A stretch of 64,000 nucleotides of DNA. Source: Pseudoxanthomonas kalamensis DSM 18571 (GTDB lineage: Bacteria > Pseudomonadota > Gammaproteobacteria > Xanthomonadales > Xanthomonadaceae). Below the pieces are notes generated by a model. It had not been told where the DNA came from, did no database searches, and was given only the letters and a program-made list of their open reading frames with translations. Numbering within the stretch: position 1 is the first letter of the stretch; every line of letters begins with the position of its first letter. The position numbers and the translations under genes are program-made. Location: assembly GCF_010211745.1 (NCBI RefSeq), contig NZ_PDWQ01000003.1, positions 248,001 through 312,000 on the forward strand. Direction: 5' to 3'. Shown one piece after another: positions 11,835 to 20,341 of this stretch.

Positions 11835-12364
11835 TGCCGGTTCGCGCCAGACCCAATGCGCTGGTCTGGCTGCTGCTGTCGGCGGCAGTCATCGCCCTGG
11901 ACCAGTGGAGCAAGGCCTGGGTGCTGTCTTCGCTGCCGGAATTCACCCCGGTCGCGGTCATCGACGGATTCTGGAACTGGTACCGCACCTACAATACCGG
12001 CGCAGCGTTCAGCTTCCTCAGCGGCGCCGGCGGCTGGCAGACCTGGCTGTTCACCGCGCTCGCGGTCGGCGTCAGTGGCCTGTTGGGCTACTGGCTGTGG
12101 AAGCTGCCGCGCGGCGACTGGCGGCAGGCGCTGCCGTATTCGCTGGTGATCGGTGGTGCGCTCGGCAACGTCATCGACCGCCTGTTGCACGGCCACGTGA
12201 TCGACTTCATCCAGTGGTACTGGCGGGACCACTACTGGCCGGCCTTCAATCTGGCCGATTCGGCCATTGTTGCCGGCGCCATCGGCATCGCCTTGCTGGG
12301 TCTGACCGGCGGAGGCGGGAAGCGGGTGGAGAGAAACGAGGGACGAGTCGAGAGAAGCGAGTAA
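11834..12364 (+). CDS. lspA: Lipoprotein signal peptidase (signal peptidase II)
   Basis: A 176-residue inner-membrane aspartyl protease that removes signal peptides from diacylglyceryl-modified prolipoproteins. Four membrane segments are visible. The catalytic aspartates are D115 in GNVIDRLL and D142 in FNLADSAI. The start codon overlaps the ileS stop (TGATG). Odd feature: the last 13 residues, from R164 ([13 protein letters not shown]), are encoded inside the left arm of an inverted repeat that also occurs between rimM and trmD. The natural end of the protein was probably remodelled by repeat insertion; the tail is charged and outside the membrane core, so activity should be retained. Confidence 0.96.
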   Translation: MPVRARPNALVWLLLSAAVIALDQWSKAWVLSSLPEFTPVAVIDGFWNWYRTYNTGAAFSFLSGAGGWQTWLFTALAVGVSGLLGYWLWKLPRGDWRQALPYSLVIGGALGNVIDRLLHGHVIDFIQWYWRDHYWPAFNLADSAIVAGAIGIALLGLTGGGGKRVERNEGRVERSE

Positions 12365-12400
12365 ACGCGCCACCCACTCGTTTCTCGTTCCTCTCCCCTC
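12324..12400 (+). repeat. Imperfect inverted repeat between lspA and ispH (GAGAGGAACGAG family)
   Basis: The left arm at 12324-12349 and the right arm at 12375-12400 pair over 26 bases with 20 matches. The unit is built from GGAGAGRAACGAG and GACGAGT words. The same words make up the larger inverted repeat at 20224-20341. The element overlaps the 3' end of lspA and ends 13 bases before the ispH start codon. It would form a hairpin in the operon mRNA. Confidence 0.75.
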
Positions 12401-12413
12401 TACACTGCTCCCC

Positions 12414-13364
12414 ATGGACGTCCTGCTCGCCAATCCCCGCGGTTTCTGCGCCGGCGTCGATCGCGCGATCGAGATCGTCAAGCGCGCGATCGAAACCCTG
12501 GGCGCGCCGATCTACGTGCGTCACGAGGTGGTGCACAACCGTTTCGTGGTCGATGACCTGAAACAGCGCGGCGCGATCTTCGTCGAGGAACTGGACGAGG
12601 TGCCGGACGGAGCCACTGTGATTTTCAGCGCCCATGGCGTCTCGCAGGCGGTGCGCCACGAGGCCGACCGGCGTGCGCTGAAGGTGTTCGACGCCACCTG
12701 CCCGCTGGTGACCAAGGTGCATCTGGAGGTCTCGCGCCATTGCCGCGCCGGCCGCGACGTGGTGCTGATCGGCCATGCCGGCCACCCCGAGGTGGAAGGC
12801 ACAATGGGGCAGTGGAACCGCGAAAACGGTGCCGGCCGCATCTATCTGGTCGAGGACATCGGCGATGTCGCGAGCCTGCAGGTCTCGCAGCCGGACAACC
12901 TGGCCTACACCACCCAGACCACGCTGTCGGTGGACGACACCGTCGGCATCATCGAAGCCCTGCGCGTGCGTTTCCCGGCGCTGCAAGGGCCGAAGAACGA
13001 CGACATCTGCTACGCCACCCAGAACCGCCAGGACGCCGTGCGCGAACTGGCCCAGCAATGCGACCTGGTGCTGGTGGTCGGTTCGCCGAACAGTTCCAAC
13101 TCCAACCGCCTGCGCGAACTGGCGCAGCGCGATGGCGTCGAGGCCTACCTGATCGACGGCGCACAGGAGATCGATCCGGCCTGGGTCGCCGGCAAGCAGC
13201 GGGTCGGGGTGACCGCCGGTGCGTCGGCGCCGGAAGTGCTGGTGGCGGGGGTGATCGAGCGCCTGCGCGACCTCGGCGCGGGCAGTGTCGGCGAACTGCA
13301 TGGCGAGCCGGAGGGCATGGTGTTCGCGCTGCCGAAGGAGTTGCGGCTGCAGCTGGTCGATTGA
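12414..13364 (+). CDS. ispH: 4-hydroxy-3-methylbut-2-enyl diphosphate reductase
   Basis: A 316-residue [4Fe-4S] enzyme, last step of the non-mevalonate (MEP) pathway, making IPP and DMAPP. Cluster-binding cysteines are seen at C12 ([13 protein letters not shown]), in [11 protein letters not shown] and in [12 protein letters not shown]. Other conserved parts are HEVVHN and [12 protein letters not shown]. The ATG at 12414 gives the standard [14 protein letters not shown] start. There is no clear Shine-Dalgarno because the repeat at 12324-12400 occupies the upstream region. Last gene of the ribF-ileS-lspA-ispH unit; the promoter of a downstream tRNA begins at its stop codon. Confidence 0.97.
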   Translation: MDVLLANPRGFCAGVDRAIEIVKRAIETLGAPIYVRHEVVHNRFVVDDLKQRGAIFVEELDEVPDGATVIFSAHGVSQAVRHEADRRALKVFDATCPLVTKVHLEVSRHCRAGRDVVLIGHAGHPEVEGTMGQWNRENGAGRIYLVEDIGDVASLQVSQPDNLAYTTQTTLSVDDTVGIIEALRVRFPALQGPKNDDICYATQNRQDAVRELAQQCDLVLVVGSPNSSNSNRLRELAQRDGVEAYLIDGAQEIDPAWVAGKQRVGVTAGASAPEVLVAGVIERLRDLGAGSVGELHGEPEGMVFALPKELRLQLVD

Positions 13365-13389
13365 CCCGGGTACCCCCGGCCCCTAGAAT
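13361..13389 (+). promoter_or_regulatory. Promoter of tRNA-Thr
   Basis: TTGACC at 13361-13366 and TAGAAT at 13384-13389 are 17 bases apart. The -35 box overlaps the ispH stop codon. The expected transcript start is about 30 bases before the mature tRNA 5' end. Confidence 0.7.
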
Positions 13390-13426
13390 TCCCGCCTTGC
13401 GCCGGCCCTCGGCTGCGCCGCTTTTT

Positions 13427-13502
<76 letters not shown>

Positions 13503-13510
13503 GGTGACGA

Positions 13511-13535
13511 AAAAGCCGCCCATGGGCGGCTTTTT
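13511..13535. terminator. Bidirectional terminator after tRNA-Thr
   Basis: A perfect 16-base palindrome, GCCGCCCATGGGCGGC (13515-13530), is flanked by AAAA on the left and TTTTT on the right. It can end the tRNA transcript on + and the dioxygenase transcript on -. Confidence 0.8.
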
Positions 13536-13556
13536 CGTGGTTGCGGCGGCTGTGGA

Positions 13557-14549
13557 TCAATGGCTGCCGTCGCTGGTCGGCCTGCGCTGACCCGGTGGCG
13601 GGCCAGGCGGCCGGCGGCCATCGGGCGGTGGTCCGAAACCCTCCGGCGGCGGGCCGCCCGGTCCACCAGGACCGCCGCCCGGAGGCATCTGTCCTTGGGC
13701 TTCGCAAACCGTTTCGTCCAGTGAAGTGCGGATCACCAGGGTCTTCGAAGCGAACATCACCCCATCGTCCATCCGTTGCACGTCGAACAGGTAGGGTGTG
13801 AAGTCTTCCTCGGCGCCGACGATGCCGTCGGTGGCCAATTGCGTGTCCGGTTGGCCATAGTCCCGATACAGCGACTGTGCGGTGAAGATCTGCTGGTTCA
13901 GTGCATCGGGGAACAGCAACTGAGTGGTGACGCTGCTCTGCGCGCCGTCGTCAGCGTCGTAGTCGCCGGTCATCACACGCAGATGAATGTGCACGGCACG
14001 ACCGCGATACCAGCCTGGATAGCAGGTATCGAAGTTCACCACGCCGTTTTCGTCGGTGCGCTGATAACCGCGGAAAAACTGTTTGTCCAGATCATTCTCG
14101 TCGTTGGTACACATGGCCTGGATCTGTCCGGAATAGCCCCCGGTGTAGTTGGTGTGCCAGATCTCGACGATGGCGTCGCGGACGGGCTGGCATTGTGCAT
14201 CGACCACGCGCAGGGCCAGTCTGAGCGGAATGCCTGCCCAGCCATCGCTGACGTCGCTGCGGAGCGGAGACAGGTCGTGGCAGGGACCGATCGTGGTCAT
14301 GCAGGTCAGCACACAGGCGCCGCCAAGATCGGACGAGAATGGGTCCGGGAAACGTGCCGGATCGCCGATGGCGGCGGTGCCGCCGCTGGCCCATTCGCCA
14401 TCGGCGGGGGCATTTCCGCCTTGCGGTTCGGCCGAAGCCGCAGGGCTGCGACAACCGATCAGCCCCAGCACTGGGGCGGCCAGCAGACTGGAGCCGGCCA
14501 GGCGCAGCAGCCGGCGGCGTTGGAAAAGGAGATCCTGGGAATTTGGCAT
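13557..14549 (-). CDS. Exported intradiol ring-cleavage dioxygenase-like lipoprotein
   Basis: A 330-residue protein related to protocatechuate 3,4-dioxygenases, which use non-heme Fe(III) to cleave catechols between the hydroxyls. Iron-ligand motifs are visible: Tyr in EIWHTNYTGGYSG, Tyr in CYPGWYRGRAVHIHLRV, and the His-x-His pair there. The N terminus has RRRLLRL (residues 11-17), a hydrophobic stretch and a lipobox ending at C33 (LGLIGC), so it may be a Tat- or Sec-exported lipoprotein, unlike the classical cytoplasmic enzymes. The C terminus is a Pro/Gly-rich tail of about 45 residues. AAGGA precedes the ATG at 14549. No catechol-pathway genes are nearby; the substrate is unknown. Confidence 0.85.
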   Translation of the reverse strand: MPNSQDLLFQRRRLLRLAGSSLLAAPVLGLIGCRSPAASAEPQGGNAPADGEWASGGTAAIGDPARFPDPFSSDLGGACVLTCMTTIGPCHDLSPLRSDVSDGWAGIPLRLALRVVDAQCQPVRDAIVEIWHTNYTGGYSGQIQAMCTNDENDLDKQFFRGYQRTDENGVVNFDTCYPGWYRGRAVHIHLRVMTGDYDADDGAQSSVTTQLLFPDALNQQIFTAQSLYRDYGQPDTQLATDGIVGAEEDFTPYLFDVQRMDDGVMFASKTLVIRTSLDETVCEAQGQMPPGGGPGGPGGPPPEGFGPPPDGRRPPGPPPGQRRPTSDGSH

Positions 14550-14718
14550 GTTGGCGTCCTTGGGATGTCGGGCATGCAACGCTCCGGGAGCAGTCACGTT
14601 GACAGATGTGCCGCATGGCGTTGCTCGGTATTCAGTTGCTGCTTGGCCCCGTGGCGATCTCGCCTGCGGAGACCGAGGGACGCTACAGTTGGGCCTGTTC
14701 TCGCAACCGGTGTATTCG

Positions 14719-16110
14719 ATGGTCAAGGCCGTGCCGAAATCGCGTTCCTCCCGTGCCGCCTATGTCTGCGGCGAGTGCGGGGCCAGTTTCAGCAAGTGGC
14801 AGGGTCAGTGCGGCGAATGCGGCGCGTGGAACACGCTGAGCGAAGTCGCCGTGGAGACGGCTGCGCCGGCCGCGCGCCGCGGCGGTTGGGCCGGCAAGAT
14901 CGATCCGCCCAAGGTCACCGCACTGAAGGACGTGCGTCACGGCGAACAGGCGCGGGTCTCCACCGGCATCGGCGAGCTGGACCGCGTGCTGGGCGGCGGA
15001 CTGGCCGACGGCGCGGTGGTGCTGGTGGGCGGCGACCCCGGCATCGGCAAGTCGACCCTGCTGTTGCAGGCGCTGGCGCGGCTGGCCGAGTCGATGCCGG
15101 TGCTGTACGTCACCGGCGAGGAGTCGCTGGCCCAGGTCGCCGGCCGTGCGGTGCGGCTGGACCTGCCACTGGACAACCTGCAGGCACTGGCCGAAACCGG
15201 GATTGAGAAGATCCTGGAGCATTCGGTGGCCGCGCAACCGCGGGTGATCGTGGCCGATTCGGTACAGACCCTGTGGACCGAAACCCTGACCGCTGCGCCC
15301 GGCTCGGTCAGCCAGGTGCGCGAGAGCGCGGCGCGATTGGTGCGTTACGCCAAGGAGACCGGTACCGCAGTATTCCTGGTCGGCCATGTCACCAAGGAAG
15401 GCGGGATTGCCGGCCCGCGCGTGCTCGAGCACATGGTTGATGCGGTGCTGTACTTCGAAGGCGAAAGCGGCAGCCGTTTTCGCGTGCTGCGCGCGTTCAA
15501 GAACCGCTTCGGTGCGGTCAACGAACTTGGCGTGTTCGCGATGGGCGAAAAGGGCCTGAAGGAAGTGCCCAACCCGTCGGCGATCTTCCTGTCCGGCGGC
15601 AGCACCGGTCAGCCCGGCAGTTGCGTGATGGTCACCCGCGAAGGCACGCGGCCGTTGCTGGTGGAAGTGCAGGCGCTGGTGGACAGTTCGCCGCTGTCGA
15701 ACCCGCGCCGGGTGGCGGTCGGCCTGGAGCAGAATCGTCTGGCGATGCTGCTGGCGGTCCTGCACCGGCATGGCGGGGTGGGGGTCGGCGACCAGGACGT
15801 GTTCGTCAACGTGGTCGGCGGCATCCGCGTGCAGGAAACCGCCGCCGACCTGCCGGTGCTGCTGGCGGTGCTGTCGTCGTTGCGCGACCGGCCACTGCCG
15901 GAAAAGACCGTCGCCTTCGGCGAGATCGGACTGTCCGGCGAGATCCGCCCGGTGCCCAACGGCGAGGAGCGCCTGCGCGAAGCGGCCACCCACGGCTTCC
16001 GGCGTGCGATCGTGCCGAAGGGCAATGCGCCGAAGTCGGGTGCGTTCAAGGGGCTGGAGGTGATCGCGGTCGAGCGGTTGTCGCAGGCGCTGGAAGCGGC
16101 GGCGGAATAG
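14719..16110 (+). CDS. radA: DNA repair protein RadA (Sms)
   Basis: A 463-residue RecA-like ATPase that drives branch migration of recombination intermediates. It contains the N-terminal zinc finger CGECG...CGECG, Walker A GGDPGIGKST, the RadA-specific KNRFG motif (KNRFGAVNELGVF) and a C-terminal Lon-like domain (VAVGLEQNRLAMLLAVL, GEIGLSGEIRPV). The start was set at ATG 14719 (MVKAVPKSRSSRAAYVCGECG) because homologues begin just before the zinc finger; the frame stays open well upstream. It has no clear Shine-Dalgarno. It is divergent from the dioxygenase gene. Confidence 0.95.
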   Translation: MVKAVPKSRSSRAAYVCGECGASFSKWQGQCGECGAWNTLSEVAVETAAPAARRGGWAGKIDPPKVTALKDVRHGEQARVSTGIGELDRVLGGGLADGAVVLVGGDPGIGKSTLLLQALARLAESMPVLYVTGEESLAQVAGRAVRLDLPLDNLQALAETGIEKILEHSVAAQPRVIVADSVQTLWTETLTAAPGSVSQVRESAARLVRYAKETGTAVFLVGHVTKEGGIAGPRVLEHMVDAVLYFEGESGSRFRVLRAFKNRFGAVNELGVFAMGEKGLKEVPNPSAIFLSGGSTGQPGSCVMVTREGTRPLLVEVQALVDSSPLSNPRRVAVGLEQNRLAMLLAVLHRHGGVGVGDQDVFVNVVGGIRVQETAADLPVLLAVLSSLRDRPLPEKTVAFGEIGLSGEIRPVPNGEERLREAATHGFRRAIVPKGNAPKSGAFKGLEVIAVERLSQALEAAAE

Positions 16111-16137
16111 CGGCGGGGCGGCAGCCGGCTGCGGCGG

Positions 16138-16929
16138 TCAGGTCCGCTGCAGCACCAGTTCCAGCACGAAGCGGCTGCCGAAAAACGCCAGCGCCAGCAA
16201 GGCCATCGCGACCAGGGTCCAGTGCGCGGCTTTCCTGCCGCGCCAGCCATAGCGCCAGCGGCCAATCAGCAGGGCGCCGAACACCAGCCACGACAACACG
16301 CTGAGCACGGTCTTGTGCGCCAGATGCTGGGACATGAAGTCCTCGACGAACAGGACGCCGGTCAGCAGGGTCAGGGTCAGCAGGACGAAGCCGGCGGTGA
16401 TCGAGCGAAACAGCAGCGTCTCCAGTTCGGTCAACGGCGGCAGCACCTTCAGCCAGGCGTGGAAGTCGCGGCGGCGCAGGGCGCGTTCCTGCAGCCACAG
16501 CATGATTGCCAGCCAGGCCGATATGCTCAGCGTGGCGAACGCCAGCAGCGCGATCCAAGCGTGCATCTGCAACTGCCAGCTCAGCGCCGGCGCCGGCGCG
16601 TGCCCGTACAGGTGATAGATCGCCAGCAGCAGCGCCGCCAGCGGCAGCACGATCACGCCCAGCGCGGCCATGCGCCGGCGCGTGCCGAACAGGGTGGTCA
16701 GCGCGGCCATGCCCAGACCGACCAGGGACAGGGCGGCGAAGAAGTGCATGTCGGCGCCCCCCGGCGTGTGCCGCGCCACCCACAGGTGGTAGCCGCCGTG
16801 CAGCAGGACCGCCCCCAGCGCCGGCCACAGCCAGGCGCGGGTCGCGTCCAGCCGGTCGTGGCGCGCGGCCTGGACCAGCAGTCCGGCCGCAGTCAGGTAC
16901 AGAACGATGGCGATGAGAACGATTGTCAT
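16138..16929 (-). CDS. CcsA/HemX-like cytochrome c assembly family membrane protein
   Basis: A 263-residue protein with about eight transmembrane helices, resembling the CcsA/YpjD (HemX-like) family often found divergent from ffh in gammaproteobacteria. A conserved pattern is the His-containing loop HMHF-like MHFFAALSLVGLG and the region VEDFMSQHLAHKTVLSVLSW. The family is linked to heme handling or cytochrome c maturation, but most stand-alone members have no proven function. The start at 16929 (MTIVLIAIVLYLTAAGLL) puts the first helix at the N terminus; a 31-residue upstream extension is open but not hydrophobic. Confidence 0.82.
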   Translation of the reverse strand: MTIVLIAIVLYLTAAGLLVQAARHDRLDATRAWLWPALGAVLLHGGYHLWVARHTPGGADMHFFAALSLVGLGMAALTTLFGTRRRMAALGVIVLPLAALLLAIYHLYGHAPAPALSWQLQMHAWIALLAFATLSISAWLAIMLWLQERALRRRDFHAWLKVLPPLTELETLLFRSITAGFVLLTLTLLTGVLFVEDFMSQHLAHKTVLSVLSWLVFGALLIGRWRYGWRGRKAAHWTLVAMALLALAFFGSRFVLELVLQRT

Positions 16930-16995
16930 CTGGCTCAGTGTCGCACAGGCGTGGCGAAGTTGGGCGCATCCGGCGGTCGATTCCGGCGCTGCCGC

Positions 16996-17001
16996 TATAA
17001 T
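16996..17001 (+). promoter_or_regulatory. Candidate -10 box of ffh
   Basis: TATAAT lies 36 bases before the ffh start codon. No convincing -35 hexamer is seen at the correct spacing, so this is a partial promoter match only. Confidence 0.4.
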
Positions 17002-17036
17002 TCCGGGCCATTTTCCCATCATCTGCCCGTCCCGAC

Positions 17037-18419
17037 ATGTTCGAATCCCTGACCCAGCGACTTTCCGGCACCATCGAACGCCTGCGCGGGCGCGGCCGGC
17101 TCAGCGAGGAGAACATCCGCGAAGCCACCCGCGAGGTGCGCATCGCCCTGCTGGAGGCCGATGTGGCCCTGCCGGTGGTGCAGGCCCTGATCGAGCGGAT
17201 CAAGGTGCGCGCGGTCGGCCAGGAGGTGCTGAAGTCGCTGACCCCGGGCCAGGCGCTGATCAAGATCGTCCACGACGAACTGGCCGCGGTGATGGGCGCG
17301 GCCGCCAGCGAGCTGAACCTCAACGTGCCGGCACCGGCGGTGATCCTGATGGCCGGCCTGCAGGGTGCTGGCAAGACCACCACGGTCGGCAAGCTGGGCC
17401 GCCACCTGAAGGACAAGCAGAAGAAGAAGGTGATGGTGGTCAGCGCCGACGTCTATCGTCCGGCCGCCATCGAGCAGCTGAAGACGCTGGCCGAACAGGT
17501 CGGCGTGGCCTTCTTCCCGTCCGACGCCGGGCAGAAGCCCGTGGACATCGTCCGCGCCGCCATCGCCGAAGCGAAGAAGACCTTCATCGACGTGCTGATC
17601 GTCGATACCGCCGGTCGCCTGAGCGTGGACGAGGCGATGATGGCCGAGATCCAGGCCCTGCACGCGGCGGTCGCCCCGGTCGAAACGTTGTTCGTGGTCG
17701 ATTCGATGACCGGTCAGGACGCGGCCAGCACCGCCAAGGCCTTCGCCCAGGCGCTGCCGTTGACCGGCGTGGTGCTGACCAAGACCGACGGCGACGCCCG
17801 CGGCGGCGCGGCGCTGAGCGTGCGCTACGTCACCGGCAAGCCGATCAAGTTCATCGGTACCGGCGAGAAGACCGACGGCCTGGACGTGTTCCACCCCGAG
17901 CGCGTGGCCAACCGCATCCTCGACATGGGCGACGTGCTGTCGCTGGTCGAACAGGTGCAGCACAACGTCGACGAGGAGAAGGCCGCCAGGCTGGCCGCCA
18001 AGGTCGCCAAGGGCAAGAAGTTCGACCTCAACGACATGCGCGACCAACTGGAACAGATGCAGAGCATGGGCGGCCTGTCCGGGTTGATGGACAAGCTGCC
18101 GGGCCTGGGCCAGGTCCCGGAGCACCTGAAGCAGCAGGTGGCGCAGAACAGGGAAGTGCCGCGGATGGTGGCCATCATCAATTCGATGACGCCGAAGGAG
18201 CGCCGCAATCCGGCGCTGCTGAACGGTTCGCGCCGCGCCCGCATCGCCCGCGGTTCCGGCACCACCCCGGCCGACGTCAACAAGCTGATGAAGCAGTATC
18301 AGCAGATGGAGAAGATGATGGGCAAGCTGGGCCGCGGCGGCATGAAGGGAATGAAGGGCATGATGCGCGGCCTGCAGGGCATGATGGGCGGTCGCGGCGG
18401 CTTCCCGCCGATGCGTTGA
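17037..18419 (+). CDS. ffh: Signal recognition particle protein Ffh (SRP54)
   Basis: A 460-residue GTPase that binds 4.5S RNA and signal sequences of nascent membrane proteins. The N domain occupies residues 1-90 (MFESLTQRLSGTIERLRGRG). The G domain has G1 GLQGAGKTTT, G3 DTAGRL and G4 TKTDGDARGG. The Met-rich M domain (MEKMMGKLGRGGMKGMKGMM and following) binds signal peptides and SRP RNA. Length is normal. The 4.5S RNA gene was not found in this window. Confidence 0.98.
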   Translation: MFESLTQRLSGTIERLRGRGRLSEENIREATREVRIALLEADVALPVVQALIERIKVRAVGQEVLKSLTPGQALIKIVHDELAAVMGAAASELNLNVPAPAVILMAGLQGAGKTTTVGKLGRHLKDKQKKKVMVVSADVYRPAAIEQLKTLAEQVGVAFFPSDAGQKPVDIVRAAIAEAKKTFIDVLIVDTAGRLSVDEAMMAEIQALHAAVAPVETLFVVDSMTGQDAASTAKAFAQALPLTGVVLTKTDGDARGGAALSVRYVTGKPIKFIGTGEKTDGLDVFHPERVANRILDMGDVLSLVEQVQHNVDEEKAARLAAKVAKGKKFDLNDMRDQLEQMQSMGGLSGLMDKLPGLGQVPEHLKQQVAQNREVPRMVAIINSMTPKERRNPALLNGSRRARIARGSGTTPADVNKLMKQYQQMEKMMGKLGRGGMKGMKGMMRGLQGMMGGRGGFPPMR

Positions 18420-18509
18420 TGCTGCGATTTCCGTGATCTCTTCTTCCGTACGGGAGAAGGTGCTGCAGGCGGATGAGGGCGTGAGAGCGGATACCGACAT
18501 GGCTGGCGC

Positions 18510-19310
18510 ATGACGATTGCATTCCTCAACGGCCAGCCGGCCACTGCGGATGACCTGCGTGCGCTGGCGATCAGCAACTACGGGCACTTCACCTCGATGC
18601 CGGTGCGTGGCGGCGCGGTGCGTGGCCTGGACCTGCACCTGCAGCGGTTGCGCGAGGCGACCGCCGAGCTGTTCGCCACCGAACTGGACGAGGCGCGGGT
18701 GCGGGAAGCCCTGCGACATGCCACGCGGATGGCGCAGGGCGACGGCTCGCTGCGGTTGACCGTGTTCTCGCGCGACTTCGATTACCGGCAGCCGCTGCAG
18801 TCAGTGCCGCTGGACCTGCTGACCACCTGGTCGCCACCGGCGCCGCCGTCCGTGGCGTTGCGGCTGAAGTCGTACCCGTTCGTGCGGCCTTTGCCGCAGA
18901 TTAAGCATGTCGCCACCTTCCCGCTGTTCCACTACCGCCGCCTGGCGCGGCTGGCGTGCTTCGACGATGCCCTGTTCGTCGAGGGAGCGGGGCCGCAGGC
19001 TGCGGTGGTGGAGGGCACGGTATGGAACCTGGGCCTGTGGGACGGGCAGGGCATCGTCTGGCCGCAGGGACCGGCGCTGCGCGGCACCAGCGAGCGGATG
19101 CTGCAGTCCGGGCTGGAACGCATCGGCGTGCCGCAGCAATGGCGGCGGGTGCGGCTGGACGAGCTGGCCGGCTTCTCCGGGGCCTTTGCGGCCAATGCCA
19201 GCCAGATTCAGCTGATCGCCGAGGTGGATGGCCAGGCGCTGCCGCAGCCACCGGAACTGGATGACCTGCTGATACGGGCGCTGGCGCAGACGCCCTGGCT
19301 GCCGCTATAG
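18510..19310 (+). CDS. Class IV aminotransferase family protein (possible aminodeoxychorismate lyase)
   Basis: A 266-residue PLP-dependent fold-type IV protein. The lysine expected to bind PLP lies in [19 protein letters not shown], and the cofactor-site segment [12 protein letters not shown] matches the family pattern (E-x-x-x-x-N). Related enzymes include 4-amino-4-deoxychorismate lyase (PabC, folate p-aminobenzoate step), branched-chain and D-amino acid aminotransferases. The short length and the N terminus [20 protein letters not shown] favour a PabC-like enzyme, but no folate genes are next to it. It lies between ffh and rpsP, 90 bases after ffh. Confidence 0.75.
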   Translation: MTIAFLNGQPATADDLRALAISNYGHFTSMPVRGGAVRGLDLHLQRLREATAELFATELDEARVREALRHATRMAQGDGSLRLTVFSRDFDYRQPLQSVPLDLLTTWSPPAPPSVALRLKSYPFVRPLPQIKHVATFPLFHYRRLARLACFDDALFVEGAGPQAAVVEGTVWNLGLWDGQGIVWPQGPALRGTSERMLQSGLERIGVPQQWRRVRLDELAGFSGAFAANASQIQLIAEVDGQALPQPPELDDLLIRALAQTPWLPL

Positions 19311-19351
19311 CCGGACCCCGACAGGGGCCTGTCGTGCCAGCGCCGGACAGG

Positions 19352-19380
19352 TTTCCTTCCCCCGATCAATGGCTTACAAT
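19352..19380 (+). promoter_or_regulatory. Candidate promoter of the rpsP operon
   Basis: TTTCCT (19352-19357) and TACAAT (19375-19380) are 17 bases apart, 47 bases before the rpsP ATG. The -35 is weak. The -10 is followed by GTGCGGCT, the same bases that follow the candidate -10 upstream of rplS. Confidence 0.45.
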
Positions 19381-19427
19381 GTGCGGCTTACCTCGCCATC
19401 CTGGCGACTGGGCAACACTGGAAAATC

Positions 19428-19688
19428 ATGGTCAAGATCCGCCTCACCCGTGGCGGCGCGAAGAAGCGCCCCTTCTACCACATCATCGTCACCGACTCGC
19501 GCAGCGCGCGCGATGGCCGCAACATCGAGCGCCTGGGCTACTACAATCCGGTCGCTTCCGGCAACGACAAGCGTGTCGAGCTGGACATCGCCCGCGTCGA
19601 CCACTGGGTCGGGCAGGGTGCGCAGCTGACCGACAAGGTCCGCAACCTGTACAAGGAAGCGGTCAAGGTCCAGGCCCCCGCGGCCTGA
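19428..19688 (+). CDS. rpsP: 30S ribosomal protein S16
   Basis: An 86-residue small-subunit protein. [19 protein letters not shown] is diagnostic, followed by [19 protein letters not shown]. Length is normal. It opens the conserved rpsP-rimM-trmD-rplS operon; rimM begins 23 bases downstream. Confidence 0.98.
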   Translation: MVKIRLTRGGAKKRPFYHIIVTDSRSARDGRNIERLGYYNPVASGNDKRVELDIARVDHWVGQGAQLTDKVRNLYKEAVKVQAPAA

Positions 19689-19711
19689 TCCCGCGGCGGC
19701 TGTTTCCGCCA

Positions 19712-20224
19712 ATGAACGAGACCGGGCGCCGCATCCTGCTGGGCAGGATCGTCGGTGCCTTCGGCGTGCGCGGCCAAATCAAGCTGGAATCGTGGACCGA
19801 GCCGCGTGCGGCGATCTTCCGCTACCAGCCGTGGATCCTGCGCGACCCGGCTGGCCGCGAGCGTGAGCTGGATGGTGCGCGCGGCAAGGAATCGGGCAAG
19901 CACCTGATCGCCAATTTTCCCGGCGTCGAGGATCGCGACACGGTCGAAGCCCTGCGCGGCACCGAGGTCTGGGTGCCGCGTTCGGCGTTGCCGCCGCCGG
20001 GGCCGGACGAATACTACTGGGTCGATCTGGAAGGGCTGCGGGTGCTCAACGTGGACGGCACCGACTTCGGCAACGTGTCCCACCTGTTCTCCACCGGCGC
20101 CAACGAGGTGCTGGTGGCGCGCGGCGAACGCGAGCGCCTGATTCCGTTCGTGCAGCCCGAGTACGTCAAATCGGTCGATTTCGACGCCGGCGTGGTCACC
20201 GTGGACTGGGATCCTGAGTTCTAG
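19712..20224 (+). CDS. rimM: Ribosome maturation factor RimM
   Basis: A 170-residue protein that binds S19 and assists 30S head assembly. The N-terminal domain has [23 protein letters not shown], and the PRC-barrel domain has [15 protein letters not shown] and ending [23 protein letters not shown]-type sequence. The ATG at 19712 fits the family; the open frame further upstream is a shadow of rpsP. Its stop codon forms the first base of a long inverted repeat that fills the space to trmD. Confidence 0.96.
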   Translation: MNETGRRILLGRIVGAFGVRGQIKLESWTEPRAAIFRYQPWILRDPAGRERELDGARGKESGKHLIANFPGVEDRDTVEALRGTEVWVPRSALPPPGPDEYYWVDLEGLRVLNVDGTDFGNVSHLFSTGANEVLVARGERERLIPFVQPEYVKSVDFDAGVVTVDWDPEF

Positions 20225-20341
20225 GGGCGAGGAACGAGTGGAGAGGAACGAGGAGCGAGTGGGTTCCTGCCCGGAGCCACTTTTGCTTTAGTCTCACACT
20301 CGCTCCTATCCACTCGTTCCTCTCCACTAGCTCCTCGCCCC
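20224..20341 (+). repeat. Long inverted repeat filling the rimM-trmD junction
   Basis: The left arm starts at 20224 (last base of the rimM stop) and reads GGGGCGAGGAACGAGTGG and so on for about 38 bases. The right arm, 20297-20341, is its reverse complement with two substitutions and one 7-base insertion, and ends on the base just before the trmD ATG. The arms are built from GAGAGGAACGAG and GAGCGAGT words, as in the element at 12324-12400. In mRNA it would form a very stable hairpin inside a conserved ribosomal operon, and it leaves trmD without a Shine-Dalgarno. Confidence 0.85.
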
